DNA from: Veillonella absiana
Lineage (GTDB): Bacteria; Bacillota; Negativicutes; Veillonellales; Veillonellaceae
DNA: 55,471 bases
NCBI RefSeq assembly: GCF_032970905.1
Contig: NZ_JAWJZA010000016.1
Direction: 5' to 3' (one strand)
Position 1 is the first letter of the stretch, and each line of letters opens with the position of its first letter. Of this stretch, positions 34,197 through 42,405 are shown piece after piece. The notes beneath the pieces were generated by a model. It was not told where the DNA came from, did not search any database, and saw only the letters and a program-made list of their open reading frames with translations. The position numbers and the translations under genes are program-made.

Positions 34197-35054
34197 ATGC
34201 AAGAATTAACGTATTTTAACGGTGAATTCGTCGAGCCTGGTGCAAAGGTTGTCAGCATCGACGATCGGGGCTACACATTTGGTGATGCTGTGTATGAAGT
34301 AACTCGTGTTGTGAATGGGAGATGTTTTGCTTGGTCCTATCACCAAGATCGCTTGTATCGGTCTATGCGTGAGATGGATATTCCTGTAAAAATGACACCT
34401 GATGATTTGACAGAGCTCCTTGAAATCATGTGTGAGCAAAGTGAAATCAAAGATGGTTACATTTATTTACAGATTTCTCGTGGTGCAGCTCCACGTCATC
34501 ATGCCTATGATCGTTCTAAATTAGAACCACAAATGTTGATGTACATTAAAAACTTAGACATGGATGCTATTCGCAAGGACGAAGACGGTGTTAAGGCGAT
34601 TTGCCTACCTGACGAACGTTGGTTACATGTAGACATTAAAACTACGAATTTGATTCCAAATATCTTGGCTCAAACAAAAGCAGAAAAGAAATTTGCCTAC
34701 TCGGCTATTTTGTTCCGCGATGATATTTGTACAGAAGGGGCTTGCTCTAATGTATTCGTGGTGAAAGACGAAATTTGTTATACTCATCCAGCGGATAACA
34801 AAATCCTCAAAGGCATTACACGCCAAATGATTTTAACTCGCGTGGCACCTTCTATTGGTGTTACTGTTATTGAAAAGGAGTTTGATCGTGCCTTTGTAGA
34901 GGATGCAGATGAATTATTCTTTACTGATACTATTGGTGGGGTAATTCCGATTACAAAACTAGAACGCAATGTAGTAGGCGATGGTAAACCTGGTAAGGTT
35001 ACAAAACGTCTTCAAGAGTCATTGAACAAATTAATGGAGGAAGGCTTGCCTTGA
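34197..35054 (+). CDS. dat: D-amino acid transaminase (class IV aminotransferase)
   Basis: PLP enzyme that interconverts D-alanine and D-glutamate with keto acids, for wall precursors. Fold type IV motifs: YTFGDAVYE near residue 27 and the PLP-lysine in LHVDIKTTNLIPN near 146; EGACSNVFVVKD is the class IV signature. The start at 34197 follows GAGAGG; an upstream in-frame start at 34155 has none. It has 285 residues. Branched-chain aminotransferase is the main alternative, but IDDRGYTFGD and the HVDIKTTN motif favour D-amino acid transaminase. The terminator overlaps its last codons. murI at 40097 also makes D-glutamate. Confidence 0.88.
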   Translation: MQELTYFNGEFVEPGAKVVSIDDRGYTFGDAVYEVTRVVNGRCFAWSYHQDRLYRSMREMDIPVKMTPDDLTELLEIMCEQSEIKDGYIYLQISRGAAPRHHAYDRSKLEPQMLMYIKNLDMDAIRKDEDGVKAICLPDERWLHVDIKTTNLIPNILAQTKAEKKFAYSAILFRDDICTEGACSNVFVVKDEICYTHPADNKILKGITRQMILTRVAPSIGVTVIEKEFDRAFVEDADELFFTDTIGGVIPITKLERNVVGDGKPGKVTKRLQESLNKLMEEGLP

Positions 35055-35070
35055 TTGCAAGCCTTTTTTC
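35041..35070 (+). terminator. Terminator overlapping the dat stop codon
   Basis: AAGGCTTGC (35041-35049) with GCAAGCCTT (35057-35065), then TTTTT; the dat TGA at 35052-35054 is in the loop. Confidence 0.9.
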
Positions 35071-35101
35071 CGATATAGATGGACTTTGAAAGGAATTTAT
35101 T

Positions 35102-36148
35102 GTGATTGAATTAAAACACATTAGCAAAATTTACGAAGGCGCTAATCGTGTAGAGGCATTAAAAGATATTAGCCTGACTATTGAACAGGGCCAAATTTAT
35201 GGCATCATTGGTCAGTCTGGGGCCGGTAAATCTACATTGATTCGCTGTATTAACATGTTAGAGGTTCCTACCTCTGGTAATGTCATTATTGATGGCACAG
35301 ATTTGACAACATTAAATGAAAAGCAATTACGAGAAGAGCGCAAGTATATTGGTATGATTTTCCAACATTTTAACTTGCTTTCATCGCGTACCGTATATGA
35401 TAATGTAGCATTTCCATTGGAATTGCAAGGCATGAGCAAAGCGGAAATTAAAGAGCGCATTTTGCCAATCCTAGACATTGTTAAATTATCAGATCGTTTA
35501 GATAATTATCCATCCCAATTGTCGGGTGGTCAAAAGCAACGTGTAGGCATTGCACGTGCATTAGCTAGTAATCCGAAGGTACTATTATGTGACGAAGCTA
35601 CATCTGCCTTGGATCCACAAACAACAAAATCTATTTTGGAGCTATTAAAGGACATCAATCAAAAATTAAACCTTACTATCGTTTTGATTACTCACGAAAT
35701 GCAAGTTATTCGTGAAATCTGTGACCGTGTAGCCGTTATAGAAGGTGGTGTCATACTCGAGGAAGGCACTGTCGTTGATGTGTTTACGAATCCTCAAGAG
35801 GCAACTACGAAAGACTTTATTAGCGCCGTGGTAAGTGATAATTTACCACCAGAAGCACTAGAACATTTAGAACTCCATGATGAGTGGATTGAAGGTACGG
35901 CGCCATTAGTGCGTTTGAAGTTTACTGGCCAAGCTACGGATGAACCTGTAGTAGCCGGTCTTGTAAAACGCTTTGATTTAGATGTAAGCATTCTCTTTGG
36001 TGGGGTAGATTACATTCAAAATACTAGTGTAGGTCGTTTGATTCTCATTTTAAATGGTGATCGCACTAAAGCTCAAGAAGGCTTACATTATTTGAATGAA
36101 TTGAATATTGGAAGCGAGGTGATCGGTTATGTCAGAGCAAATCATTAA
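35102..36148 (+). CDS. metN: Methionine ABC transporter ATP-binding protein
   Basis: ATPase of the methionine importer. Walker A is GQSGAGKST, the signature is LSGGQKQR, and Walker B is VLLCDEATSALDP, followed by the H-loop ITHEMQV. The C-terminal 90 residues form the ACT-like NIL domain that senses methionine. The start is GTG at 35102 after AAAGGA. The metI gene overlaps its end by 20 bp. The substrate-binding partner MetQ is encoded elsewhere (18641-19474). Confidence 0.95.
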   Translation: MIELKHISKIYEGANRVEALKDISLTIEQGQIYGIIGQSGAGKSTLIRCINMLEVPTSGNVIIDGTDLTTLNEKQLREERKYIGMIFQHFNLLSSRTVYDNVAFPLELQGMSKAEIKERILPILDIVKLSDRLDNYPSQLSGGQKQRVGIARALASNPKVLLCDEATSALDPQTTKSILELLKDINQKLNLTIVLITHEMQVIREICDRVAVIEGGVILEEGTVVDVFTNPQEATTKDFISAVVSDNLPPEALEHLELHDEWIEGTAPLVRLKFTGQATDEPVVAGLVKRFDLDVSILFGGVDYIQNTSVGRLILILNGDRTKAQEGLHYLNELNIGSEVIGYVRANH

Positions 36149-36782
36149 GCTATTATTAACCGGTACCTTAGAAACGTTACAAATGACTGTTATCAGTACA
36201 GTAGTGGCTATGATTCTGGGAATTCCATTAGGGGTGATTTTGGTAGTCACATCTAAAGGTCATATTCTTGAAAACTTAGCTGTTAATAAAGCATTAGGTG
36301 TAGTGATTAATGCCACGCGTTCTGTACCGTTCATCATTTTGATGGTTGCCATTATTCCATTTACACGAATGATCGCTGGCACATCTATTGGTACGACGGC
36401 AGCCTGTGTTCCGTTGACAATTGCGGCCATACCATTCTTAGCCCGTCTTGTAGAAACCTCTATTAAGGATATTAATTTCGGTGTTGTTGAGGCGGCACAA
36501 GCGATGGGCGCATCTCCATTACAGATTATCCGCAAAGTATTGTTACCAGAAGCTTTACCGACGATTATTGACAACATTACGGTATTGATCGTCAATTTAA
36601 TTGGTTACTCTGCTATGGCCGGTGCTATCGGTGGCGGTGGCCTTGGTGATATTGCTATCCGCTATGGGTATCAACGTTTCCAAGGTGATGTTATGTTAGC
36701 GACCATCATCATTTTGATTGTATTAGTACAACTAATCCAAATGGCAGGCGATGGATTGTCCAAACGGATGAATAAAAAATAA
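36129..36782 (+). CDS. metI: Methionine ABC transporter permease
   Basis: Membrane component of the MetNI importer with five helices. The EAA loop is VEAAQAMGASPLQIIRKVLLPEALP, the contact with MetN. It has 217 residues, the normal length. GAGGTG precedes the ATG inside the end of metN, indicating translational coupling. Confidence 0.95.
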   Translation: MSEQIIKLLLTGTLETLQMTVISTVVAMILGIPLGVILVVTSKGHILENLAVNKALGVVINATRSVPFIILMVAIIPFTRMIAGTSIGTTAACVPLTIAAIPFLARLVETSIKDINFGVVEAAQAMGASPLQIIRKVLLPEALPTIIDNITVLIVNLIGYSAMAGAIGGGGLGDIAIRYGYQRFQGDVMLATIIILIVLVQLIQMAGDGLSKRMNKK

Positions 36783-36792
36783 GGAGGCACTC

Positions 36793-37098
36793 ATGAGTGT
36801 CAATGAAAAACTGCGAAATCCGATGAATGACGAATTATTCAAAGCGATTTTGACTCTTAACACCGTTGATGAATGCTATGAATTCTTTGAGGATTTATGC
36901 ACTGTCAATGAATTGAAATCTTTGTCTCAGCGGTTAGCGGTAGCAAAAATGCTCCAAAACGGCGAGAGTTATGATCATATTGTGGAACGCACTGGTGCTA
37001 GTACAGCTACTATCAGTCGCGTGAAACGTTGTCTAGTCTATGGAGCTGATGGATACAAATTAGTGTTAGGTCTATTAGCGACTCAAGACGATAACTAG
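36793..37098 (+). CDS. TrpR-like YerC/YecD-family DNA-binding protein
   Basis: A 101-residue helical protein with the Trp-repressor-type helix-turn-helix: ELKSLSQRLAVAKML, then SYDHIVERTGASTATISRVKRCL. It is the YerC/YecD family, whose ligand and targets are mostly unknown. It lies ten bp after metI and 24 bp before an SDR gene, so it may regulate this operon; that is inferred from position only. Confidence 0.9.
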   Translation: MSVNEKLRNPMNDELFKAILTLNTVDECYEFFEDLCTVNELKSLSQRLAVAKMLQNGESYDHIVERTGASTATISRVKRCLVYGADGYKLVLGLLATQDDN

Positions 37099-37122
37099 TA
37101 ATATACGGGATGAGGTGAGTAA

Positions 37123-37890
37123 ATGCCGCATAAAACTGATATGCAAGTGGCTCTTATTAGTGGTGGTACATCTGGTATTGGTATGGCCACTGCTGAACTC
37201 TTGCTCAAGCAAGGGTGGTGCGTGGTTATCAATGGACGTCATGAAAAAGATGGACAACGGGCTGCATTAAAATTACGACGATTTTCATCAAAGGTACGTT
37301 TTGTCGTTGGTGACGTGAGTAAGGTCGATGACTGTAAACGAATTGTGAAACAAACCGTGGATATGTTTGGTGACATTAGCGCGTTAGTGACGGCCGCAGG
37401 GTATTACGAGGAAGAACTATTGCTGGATGTAACGGAACAATCCTTTGATGAAATGTTTGGTACCAATGTGAAAGGCACAGTATTCTTGTGTCAGGCCGCA
37501 TTACCTTATATTCGTAACACAAAAGGGAGTATCGTAACTGTATCAAGTGATGCGGGATTGCAGGGAAATGTGGCATGCTCTGTGTACGGTGCCTCCAAAG
37601 GTGCTGTAGTGAGCTTTACAAAATCCTTATCTCTTGAAATGGCACCGCATGGTGTACGTGTTAACTGTGTATGCCCTGGTGATGTAGATACTTCATTAGT
37701 AGATAAACAAATTGCTCAAACGAATCAAGATGCAGAACAAGCCAAAGAGGAAATGGGACAACATTATCCATTAGGGCGTATTGGCAAGCCTCATGAAATT
37801 GGCGAGGTTATTGCGTTCTTATTAAGTAGCAAGGCATCCTTTGTTACTGGCGCTGCTTGGACTATTGATGGTGGTCTTACTAGCTGGTAA
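37123..37890 (+). CDS. SDR-family oxidoreductase
   Basis: NAD(P)-dependent short-chain dehydrogenase, 255 residues. The cofactor motif is SGGTSGIG near 15-22, the catalytic residues are Ser in TVSSDAG and Tyr/Lys in VYGASKGA, and the C-terminus ends FVTGAAWTIDGGLTSW, typical of 3-oxoacyl-ACP reductase-like SDRs. The arginine-rich RHEKDG after strand 2 suggests NADPH. The substrate is unknown. It ends the metN-metI-trpR-like-SDR run. Confidence 0.9.
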   Translation: MPHKTDMQVALISGGTSGIGMATAELLLKQGWCVVINGRHEKDGQRAALKLRRFSSKVRFVVGDVSKVDDCKRIVKQTVDMFGDISALVTAAGYYEEELLLDVTEQSFDEMFGTNVKGTVFLCQAALPYIRNTKGSIVTVSSDAGLQGNVACSVYGASKGAVVSFTKSLSLEMAPHGVRVNCVCPGDVDTSLVDKQIAQTNQDAEQAKEEMGQHYPLGRIGKPHEIGEVIAFLLSSKASFVTGAAWTIDGGLTSW

Positions 37891-38208
37891 TGATGGGATT
37901 TAATTGATGATAGATTGTATGGCCTAGTTGTATAGCAACTGTTTGGACATATAATTATCGTTCATAAATTATATGCAATATCTTCATCTATTTTATATGT
38001 TCCAATGGTTTAATGAGCCTACAACCTAACAGGATTATAGACCGGATATAAATTCACTATTGATTAGGTTAGGTATATCAATTTCTCATAATGTTTTATT
38101 ATCGAGAATAAAAGAATTTATTTCCACCGTGTGGAATGTTATAATAAAAGAAATATTTATTCGCAATTTTATTCGCAAGTGGAATACGTTAAAGCGAGGA
38201 GAAGAATC
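37891..38208 (+). other. 318-bp gap upstream of the LEA-like gene
   Basis: AT-rich. It holds an imperfect inverted repeat (CCTAAC near 38023, GTTAGG near 38068) and the promoter/operator at 38122-38145. No gene is seen; a frame from 38131 into the next gene has no ribosome site. Confidence 0.5.
38122..38145 (+). promoter_or_regulatory. Extended -10 promoter with an overlapping palindrome
   Basis: The palindrome TTCCAC-CGT-GTGGAA (38122-38136) lies directly against TGTTATAAT (38137-38145), so a repressor bound there would block the promoter. Confidence 0.5.
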
Positions 38209-39117
38209 ATGGCAGAAATTAATGGAGTAGTAATCCAACCTTTATCTGATGGCAGTCAAGATCGTGAGTATTTAGTGGAACAATTAATATTTTGGGGTGC
38301 AGGTCGTGCAGCACTTGCAGCGTCATCTCCAAAGTATAGTTATGTAGGTTTATGCGCTAACGCTGCATATATGATTACTGCTATTGGCCGTTTATATGAT
38401 GTGGATATTAAAAACGGTGCTGTAGTAGGCTTAGTTGGTGGCTTGGGAACTGCAGTTGCAACGGCTAGTTTAATGTTGCTTTCACCATTTAAAATTTGTC
38501 GTGTCCCAATTGCTGTAGCATTGACATATGCATTGGGAAAAGTAGCCAATATTTGGATTCAAGATGGTATGCCTGGTGACATTGGTCGCTATAAACCAAT
38601 GATCGAAGAGTATTTCGAAAATGGCAAAAAAATGGCTAGCGAAATCGCACGTGATGCAGGTAATAGCATTCCTTTCACAGAAGGTCAAAGAGATTTATGG
38701 GCAGGCATTCAAAATGAAGTAGAATGGACTGGCGGTCAATTAAAAGCCAAAGTGGAAGAAAAAGTCACACCATTGAAAGAACAATGGGAGAATGAAACAA
38801 AATACAAAGTACACGACAAAGCTGCTGAAGCAGTGGCTAAAGTGACTGATAAAGTCGGCGATAAAGTGTCTACAGCGAAAGACGTTGCTACTGGTGCATC
38901 TGCTATGGTAACAGCAGCAGCGAGCGCAATGGCAGGGAATGTAAAAGAAAATTCCCCTGTTACATTAGAAACAGTTAAGGAAAAAGCTGGTGCCGTTTTG
39001 GAAAAAGCACCTGTAAGTTTAGACACTGTGAAAGAAAAAACCGGTGTTGTATTAGAAAAAGCAGCGGAAGTTACTGAAACAGCGAAAGCTAAAGTTGAAG
39101 AATTCCGCAATAAATAA
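38209..39117 (+). CDS. Membrane-associated protein with LEA/phasin-like C-terminal repeats
   Basis: No family that I can name. The start at 38209 follows GAGGAG by seven bases. The first 130 residues hold two moderately hydrophobic helices (about 45-65 and 75-105). The C-terminal half is a long amphipathic Ala/Lys/Glu/Val helix with an 18-residue repeat: PVTLETVKEKAGAVLEKA then PVSLDTVKEKTGVVLEKA, like LEA or phasin proteins. Such helices often coat membranes or polymers or protect under stress. It shares a transcript with a DUF1232 protein 11 bp later. Confidence 0.78.
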   Translation: MAEINGVVIQPLSDGSQDREYLVEQLIFWGAGRAALAASSPKYSYVGLCANAAYMITAIGRLYDVDIKNGAVVGLVGGLGTAVATASLMLLSPFKICRVPIAVALTYALGKVANIWIQDGMPGDIGRYKPMIEEYFENGKKMASEIARDAGNSIPFTEGQRDLWAGIQNEVEWTGGQLKAKVEEKVTPLKEQWENETKYKVHDKAAEAVAKVTDKVGDKVSTAKDVATGASAMVTAAASAMAGNVKENSPVTLETVKEKAGAVLEKAPVSLDTVKEKTGVVLEKAAEVTETAKAKVEEFRNK

Positions 39118-39128
39118 AGGATGAGTTA

Positions 39129-39476
39129 ATGAATCCATTTAAAATTATCAAGTATGGAAAACATTTTACTAATAAACGATTTATGAGTTTTGCCTCTCAT
39201 ATTGGCAAGAATTTAACATTCTTGCGTCAAGCAGTGGTACTATTTTTGTGTTTCCGTGATCCAGAAACACCTAAATATGTTAAGGCTGTTATTGCTGGTG
39301 CGTTGGGCTATTTGATTATCCCTATGGACATGATGCCTGATGCTGTAGCAGGCCTTGGTTGGCTCGATGATTTGGCTGTTCTTGGTGTAGCCTTTAAGGT
39401 AGCAAATCGCTATATTAAAGCTATTCATCATGAAAAAGCAAAATCTTGGGTACCATTTGGCAAAGATAGTTTATAA
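39129..39476 (+). CDS. DUF1232 (YkvA-type) membrane protein
   Basis: A 115-residue protein with the DUF1232 core: AVIAGALGYLIIPMDMMPDAVAGLGWLDDLAVLGVAF, containing the conserved P-x-D-x-xPD and DD motifs. One or two membrane helices. The family's function is unknown. It ends at a strong terminator and is probably cotranscribed with the preceding LEA-like gene. Confidence 0.9.
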   Translation: MNPFKIIKYGKHFTNKRFMSFASHIGKNLTFLRQAVVLFLCFRDPETPKYVKAVIAGALGYLIIPMDMMPDAVAGLGWLDDLAVLGVAFKVANRYIKAIHHEKAKSWVPFGKDSL

Positions 39477-39479
39477 TAT

Positions 39480-39514
39480 ATAGGAGTCAATCGAGAGATT
39501 GTCTCCTATTTTTA
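39480..39514 (+). terminator. Rho-independent terminator
   Basis: ATAGGAG (39480-39486) with CTCCTAT (39503-39509), inner CAATC/GATTG, then TTTTTAT. Confidence 0.92.
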
Positions 39515-39621
39515 TACTCTGTTTTCAAAGATCTTTGTAAACTCAAGTTACACATATTTCAGTAAATGTATACTGCAGAGAATAGTGGGCCCTAATTTAG
39601 CCCGCTAAATACTGGTTTCGT

Positions 39622-39650
39622 TTGACAGTACTCGTCAATAGAAGTAAAAT
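39622..39650 (+). promoter_or_regulatory. Promoter for the thioesterase-murI genes
   Basis: TTGACA (39622-39627), 17-bp spacer, TAAAAT (39645-39650), 34 bp before the start. Confidence 0.75.
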
Positions 39651-39684
39651 GAAGGTTGAATGTTAACCTAAAAGAGGGAATTAT

Positions 39685-40104
39685 ATGTATAGCGCAAAAT
39701 TTAATGTCTGGTTTTACGAAACCGATATGATGGGGATTGCTCATCACAGTAACCACTTTAGATGGTTTGAAAATGCACGTGTAGAATATCTACGACATAT
39801 TGGTATAACTTTGGGTAGCATGATGGATGAGGATATTGTGTTTCCCATCATGAACGTATCTTGTCATTATAACGAACCAGCTCGATTTGATGATGTGATT
39901 CGTATTGAAACGTATTTGACGAAATTGACGCGGGCTCAAATGGTATTTAAATACCGTATGGTGCGTGATGCAGATGATGTGTTGCTTGCTACTGGGGAAA
40001 CTAAGAATGCTTTTATGATGAAATCTACAGGCAAGATTTGTCGTGTATCAGATAAATTCTATAAACCAATGTTGGAATCTGTTGAGGAAATGCCAAATGA
40101 ATAA
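39685..40104 (+). CDS. YbgC/4HBT-family acyl-CoA thioesterase
   Basis: Hot-dog-fold thioesterase of 139 residues. The motif YETDMMGIAHHSNHFRWFENAR near the N-terminus has the catalytic Asp and the HxxN...E pattern of YbgC/4-hydroxybenzoyl-CoA thioesterase relatives. It probably hydrolyses short-chain acyl-CoA or acyl-ACP. Its stop overlaps the murI start by eight bases. Confidence 0.9.
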   Translation: MYSAKFNVWFYETDMMGIAHHSNHFRWFENARVEYLRHIGITLGSMMDEDIVFPIMNVSCHYNEPARFDDVIRIETYLTKLTRAQMVFKYRMVRDADDVLLATGETKNAFMMKSTGKICRVSDKFYKPMLESVEEMPNE

Positions 40105-40906
40105 ACTAGAACAGCAACATTTGCCAATTGGTGTTTTTGATTCTGGGGTAGGCGGGCTCTCCGTGTTGAAAGTTCTAAAAGAACAATTTCCCCATGAACA
40201 TTTCATCTATATTGGCGATAATAAAAATAATCCTGTAGGGAATCGACCGACAGAGGAAATTGAGAACATTGCTAGTCGTATTGCCGAACGTTTAGACAGA
40301 GAACCTGTTAAAATGCTAGTAATTGCTTGTAATACTTTTACGGTTGTAGCCATTGATGCTATACGTAATCGAGTGCATTGCCCAGTTATTGGGGTGAGCC
40401 AAGGCATGCAATCTGCTACTACAGCAAGTCATGCACGACGTGTGGCCGTTATGGCTACGGTAGCAACTATTAATAGTCATATACATAAGCATGTAGCTCT
40501 TGAATATGATCCAGAGATTGTTGTGTGGGAACAACCTTGTCCAGAACTAGCTGGATTGATTGAAGGTGGTCATATTGATGATGAACCAGTGCTCGAAGCT
40601 TTGCGAGAGTATTTGGCTCCCATCATGGCAGAGAAAATTGACGCCGTTGTATTGGGATGTACACATTTTCCCTTTGTTCAGACGGCGATGGAATCTATTT
40701 CCAAGGATTCTATTCATTATATAGATCCAGCCTATGAAACGTCTGATGTAGTGCGACGTACCTTAGAGAGTGGGGATTTATTGAATCCTAGTACTGAAGC
40801 GGGTACTATTCGGCTGTGGTTTACGCAAGAAACGGATTTGGCCGCTACATTATGCCAACGGTTTATGAAGCCAGAGGACGTACAGGTGAAGGTCGTTACG
40901 TTATAA
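40097..40906 (+). CDS. murI: Glutamate racemase
   Basis: Makes D-glutamate for peptidoglycan. The two catalytic cysteines lie in VIACNTFTV and VLGCTHFPFV, and IGVFDSGVGGLSVLK opens the chain. It has 269 residues. The start is the ATG at 40097 inside the end of the thioesterase gene, with GAGGA about ten bases upstream; the frame from 40043 is rejected. It complements the D-amino acid transaminase at 34197. Confidence 0.96.
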   Translation: MNKLEQQHLPIGVFDSGVGGLSVLKVLKEQFPHEHFIYIGDNKNNPVGNRPTEEIENIASRIAERLDREPVKMLVIACNTFTVVAIDAIRNRVHCPVIGVSQGMQSATTASHARRVAVMATVATINSHIHKHVALEYDPEIVVWEQPCPELAGLIEGGHIDDEPVLEALREYLAPIMAEKIDAVVLGCTHFPFVQTAMESISKDSIHYIDPAYETSDVVRRTLESGDLLNPSTEAGTIRLWFTQETDLAATLCQRFMKPEDVQVKVVTL

Positions 40907-41014
40907 ATTAATGGTATTGCCTATGAAATAGCGACAGTATAATCTAGCGTGTTGTTTCGTGATGCCAGAAGGCGTTCCAATGGACGTCATTACATGATAA
41001 AGGAGTTGTAATTT

Positions 41015-41554
41015 ATGTGGTTTTATACCCTATTAAATGTAGTAATTACTATTTTAGTAGTAATTGCAGTACTGTATTTAGCGTTCCGATTCTACGTTGT
41101 GAGACAAGGTGACGAACACATTCAAATGGTGACAAAACGTAGATCAGCGTTCCAATTAGAGGATATTTCCTTTGATAAAGTAACGTTGGTGTGCGATATT
41201 CCTTTCACCAACCGAGGAAAACAAAATGGTACTATCATGGATTTGTACCCACGTCATTTGTTACCACAAGAACAATTCGATAATGTACATGTAGAATGTT
41301 GGACTATGGACGTGGCAAGACCTCGTCATGACGGTTACTTTGAATCCTACATCGTAGAGCCTAAAAAAGGTGGCACCATCCGTTTACATGTAATCATGAC
41401 TGGTAAAAATGGCAACATCCGCAAGGATTTACAAGGTTTCCCTGATATGAATATCGACATCGTATACCAAGTGGTAGGACGTACGGATTGGCATATTTCC
41501 AAAAATCGTATTTGTTTAACATCTGAAGAATTACAAGCAGCGTTAGGTCAATAA
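41015..41554 (+). CDS. Membrane-anchored protein of unknown function
   Basis: A 179-residue protein with one N-terminal membrane helix (about 4-27) and a basic, beta-rich cytoplasmic or periplasmic domain. I recognise no family; PFTNRGKQNGTIMDLYPRH and AKPRHDGYFESYIVEPKK-like segments suggest an immunoglobulin-like or CARDB-like fold (a guess). It precedes the CofE-like gene by 12 bp, with AAGGAGG between, and may be its membrane partner. Confidence 0.78.
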   Translation: MWFYTLLNVVITILVVIAVLYLAFRFYVVRQGDEHIQMVTKRRSAFQLEDISFDKVTLVCDIPFTNRGKQNGTIMDLYPRHLLPQEQFDNVHVECWTMDVARPRHDGYFESYIVEPKKGGTIRLHVIMTGKNGNIRKDLQGFPDMNIDIVYQVVGRTDWHISKNRICLTSEELQAALGQ

Positions 41555-41566
41555 GGAGGAATAAAC

Positions 41567-42220
41567 ATGGCAGAATTAGAATTGGTATGTGTTCCTACAC
41601 GTATCCTAACAGAAAAAGACGATATCGTTGATGCCATCATCGAATTTGGTGGCGATAAAATTGGTCCTGAGGACATCGTATGTGTGGCTGAATCCGTTGT
41701 GGCTATTACACAGGGTCATATTACGCGTCCTGAAGAATTGAACTTGTCCTGGCAAGCGCGCATGTTGTGCCGCTTTGTTCCAGCTGAAGGTTCCATGAGC
41801 TCTGCCTACGGTATGCAAGCTGCGATGGAGCTGGAAGGAGAATGGAAAGTATTGTTCGCCTTCATCGCTGGCGCTATTGCGAAAGTATTTCGAAAAAATG
41901 GCGTGTTTTACCAATTGGCGCGTCAAGCTTCTCTTACAGATGACGTAACAGGTACAATGCCTCCATACGATAAACACATCGTATACGGTCCTAAAAATCC
42001 TGATGCAGTGGCTGAAAAAATCGTGTCTCGCACTGGTGCTTACGGCGCCGTTGTAGCGGACGTAAACGATTTGAAACGCTCTGCTGTACTTGGTGCTAGC
42101 CGTGGTATGAATCCAGCTAAAATCGCAAAAATTTTGATCGATAATCCATTCGGTAATGCGAGCCAAATGACACCAATCGTAATCATCAAAAATTACGCCG
42201 CTGTGTCCAATGCAAAATAA
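41567..42220 (+). CDS. CofE-like F420-0:gamma-glutamyl ligase family protein
   Basis: The 217-residue product matches the F420-0:L-glutamate ligase fold (PF01996): TRILTEKDDIVDAI, EDIVCVAESVVAITQGH near 36-52, and DVTGTMPP and GAVVADVNDLKR further on. The organism is not expected to make coenzyme F420, so it probably adds glutamate to another acceptor. It is the second gene of a pair with the membrane protein before it and is followed by two hairpins. Confidence 0.85.
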   Translation: MAELELVCVPTRILTEKDDIVDAIIEFGGDKIGPEDIVCVAESVVAITQGHITRPEELNLSWQARMLCRFVPAEGSMSSAYGMQAAMELEGEWKVLFAFIAGAIAKVFRKNGVFYQLARQASLTDDVTGTMPPYDKHIVYGPKNPDAVAEKIVSRTGAYGAVVADVNDLKRSAVLGASRGMNPAKIAKILIDNPFGNASQMTPIVIIKNYAAVSNAK

Positions 42221-42259
42221 ATTGCATTGCTGTATGTAACGCAAAATAATTGAGCGCTC

Positions 42260-42282
42260 GCGATGCCCGTGTTCGGCATCGC
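42260..42282 (+). terminator. GC-rich hairpin after the CofE-like gene
   Basis: GCGATGCC (42260-42267) with GGCATCGC (42275-42282), followed by AAAA, so it is weak as a terminator by itself. The palindrome GAGCGCTC is just upstream (42252-42259). Confidence 0.55.
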
Positions 42283-42304
42283 AAAACTCATAAAATAAAA
42301 ATTT

Positions 42305-42347
42305 GATACCCATTTGTTACATTTGTAGCCGATGGGTATCTTTTTTT
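42305..42347 (+). terminator. Rho-independent terminator
   Basis: GATACCCAT (42305-42313) with ATGGGTATC (42332-42340), followed by seven Ts. Confidence 0.92.
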
Positions 42348-42405
42348 GTGATATGATGAAAGTAAGAAGTAATTATAATATGTATAGCCCGGAAGGAGGC
42401 GTACT

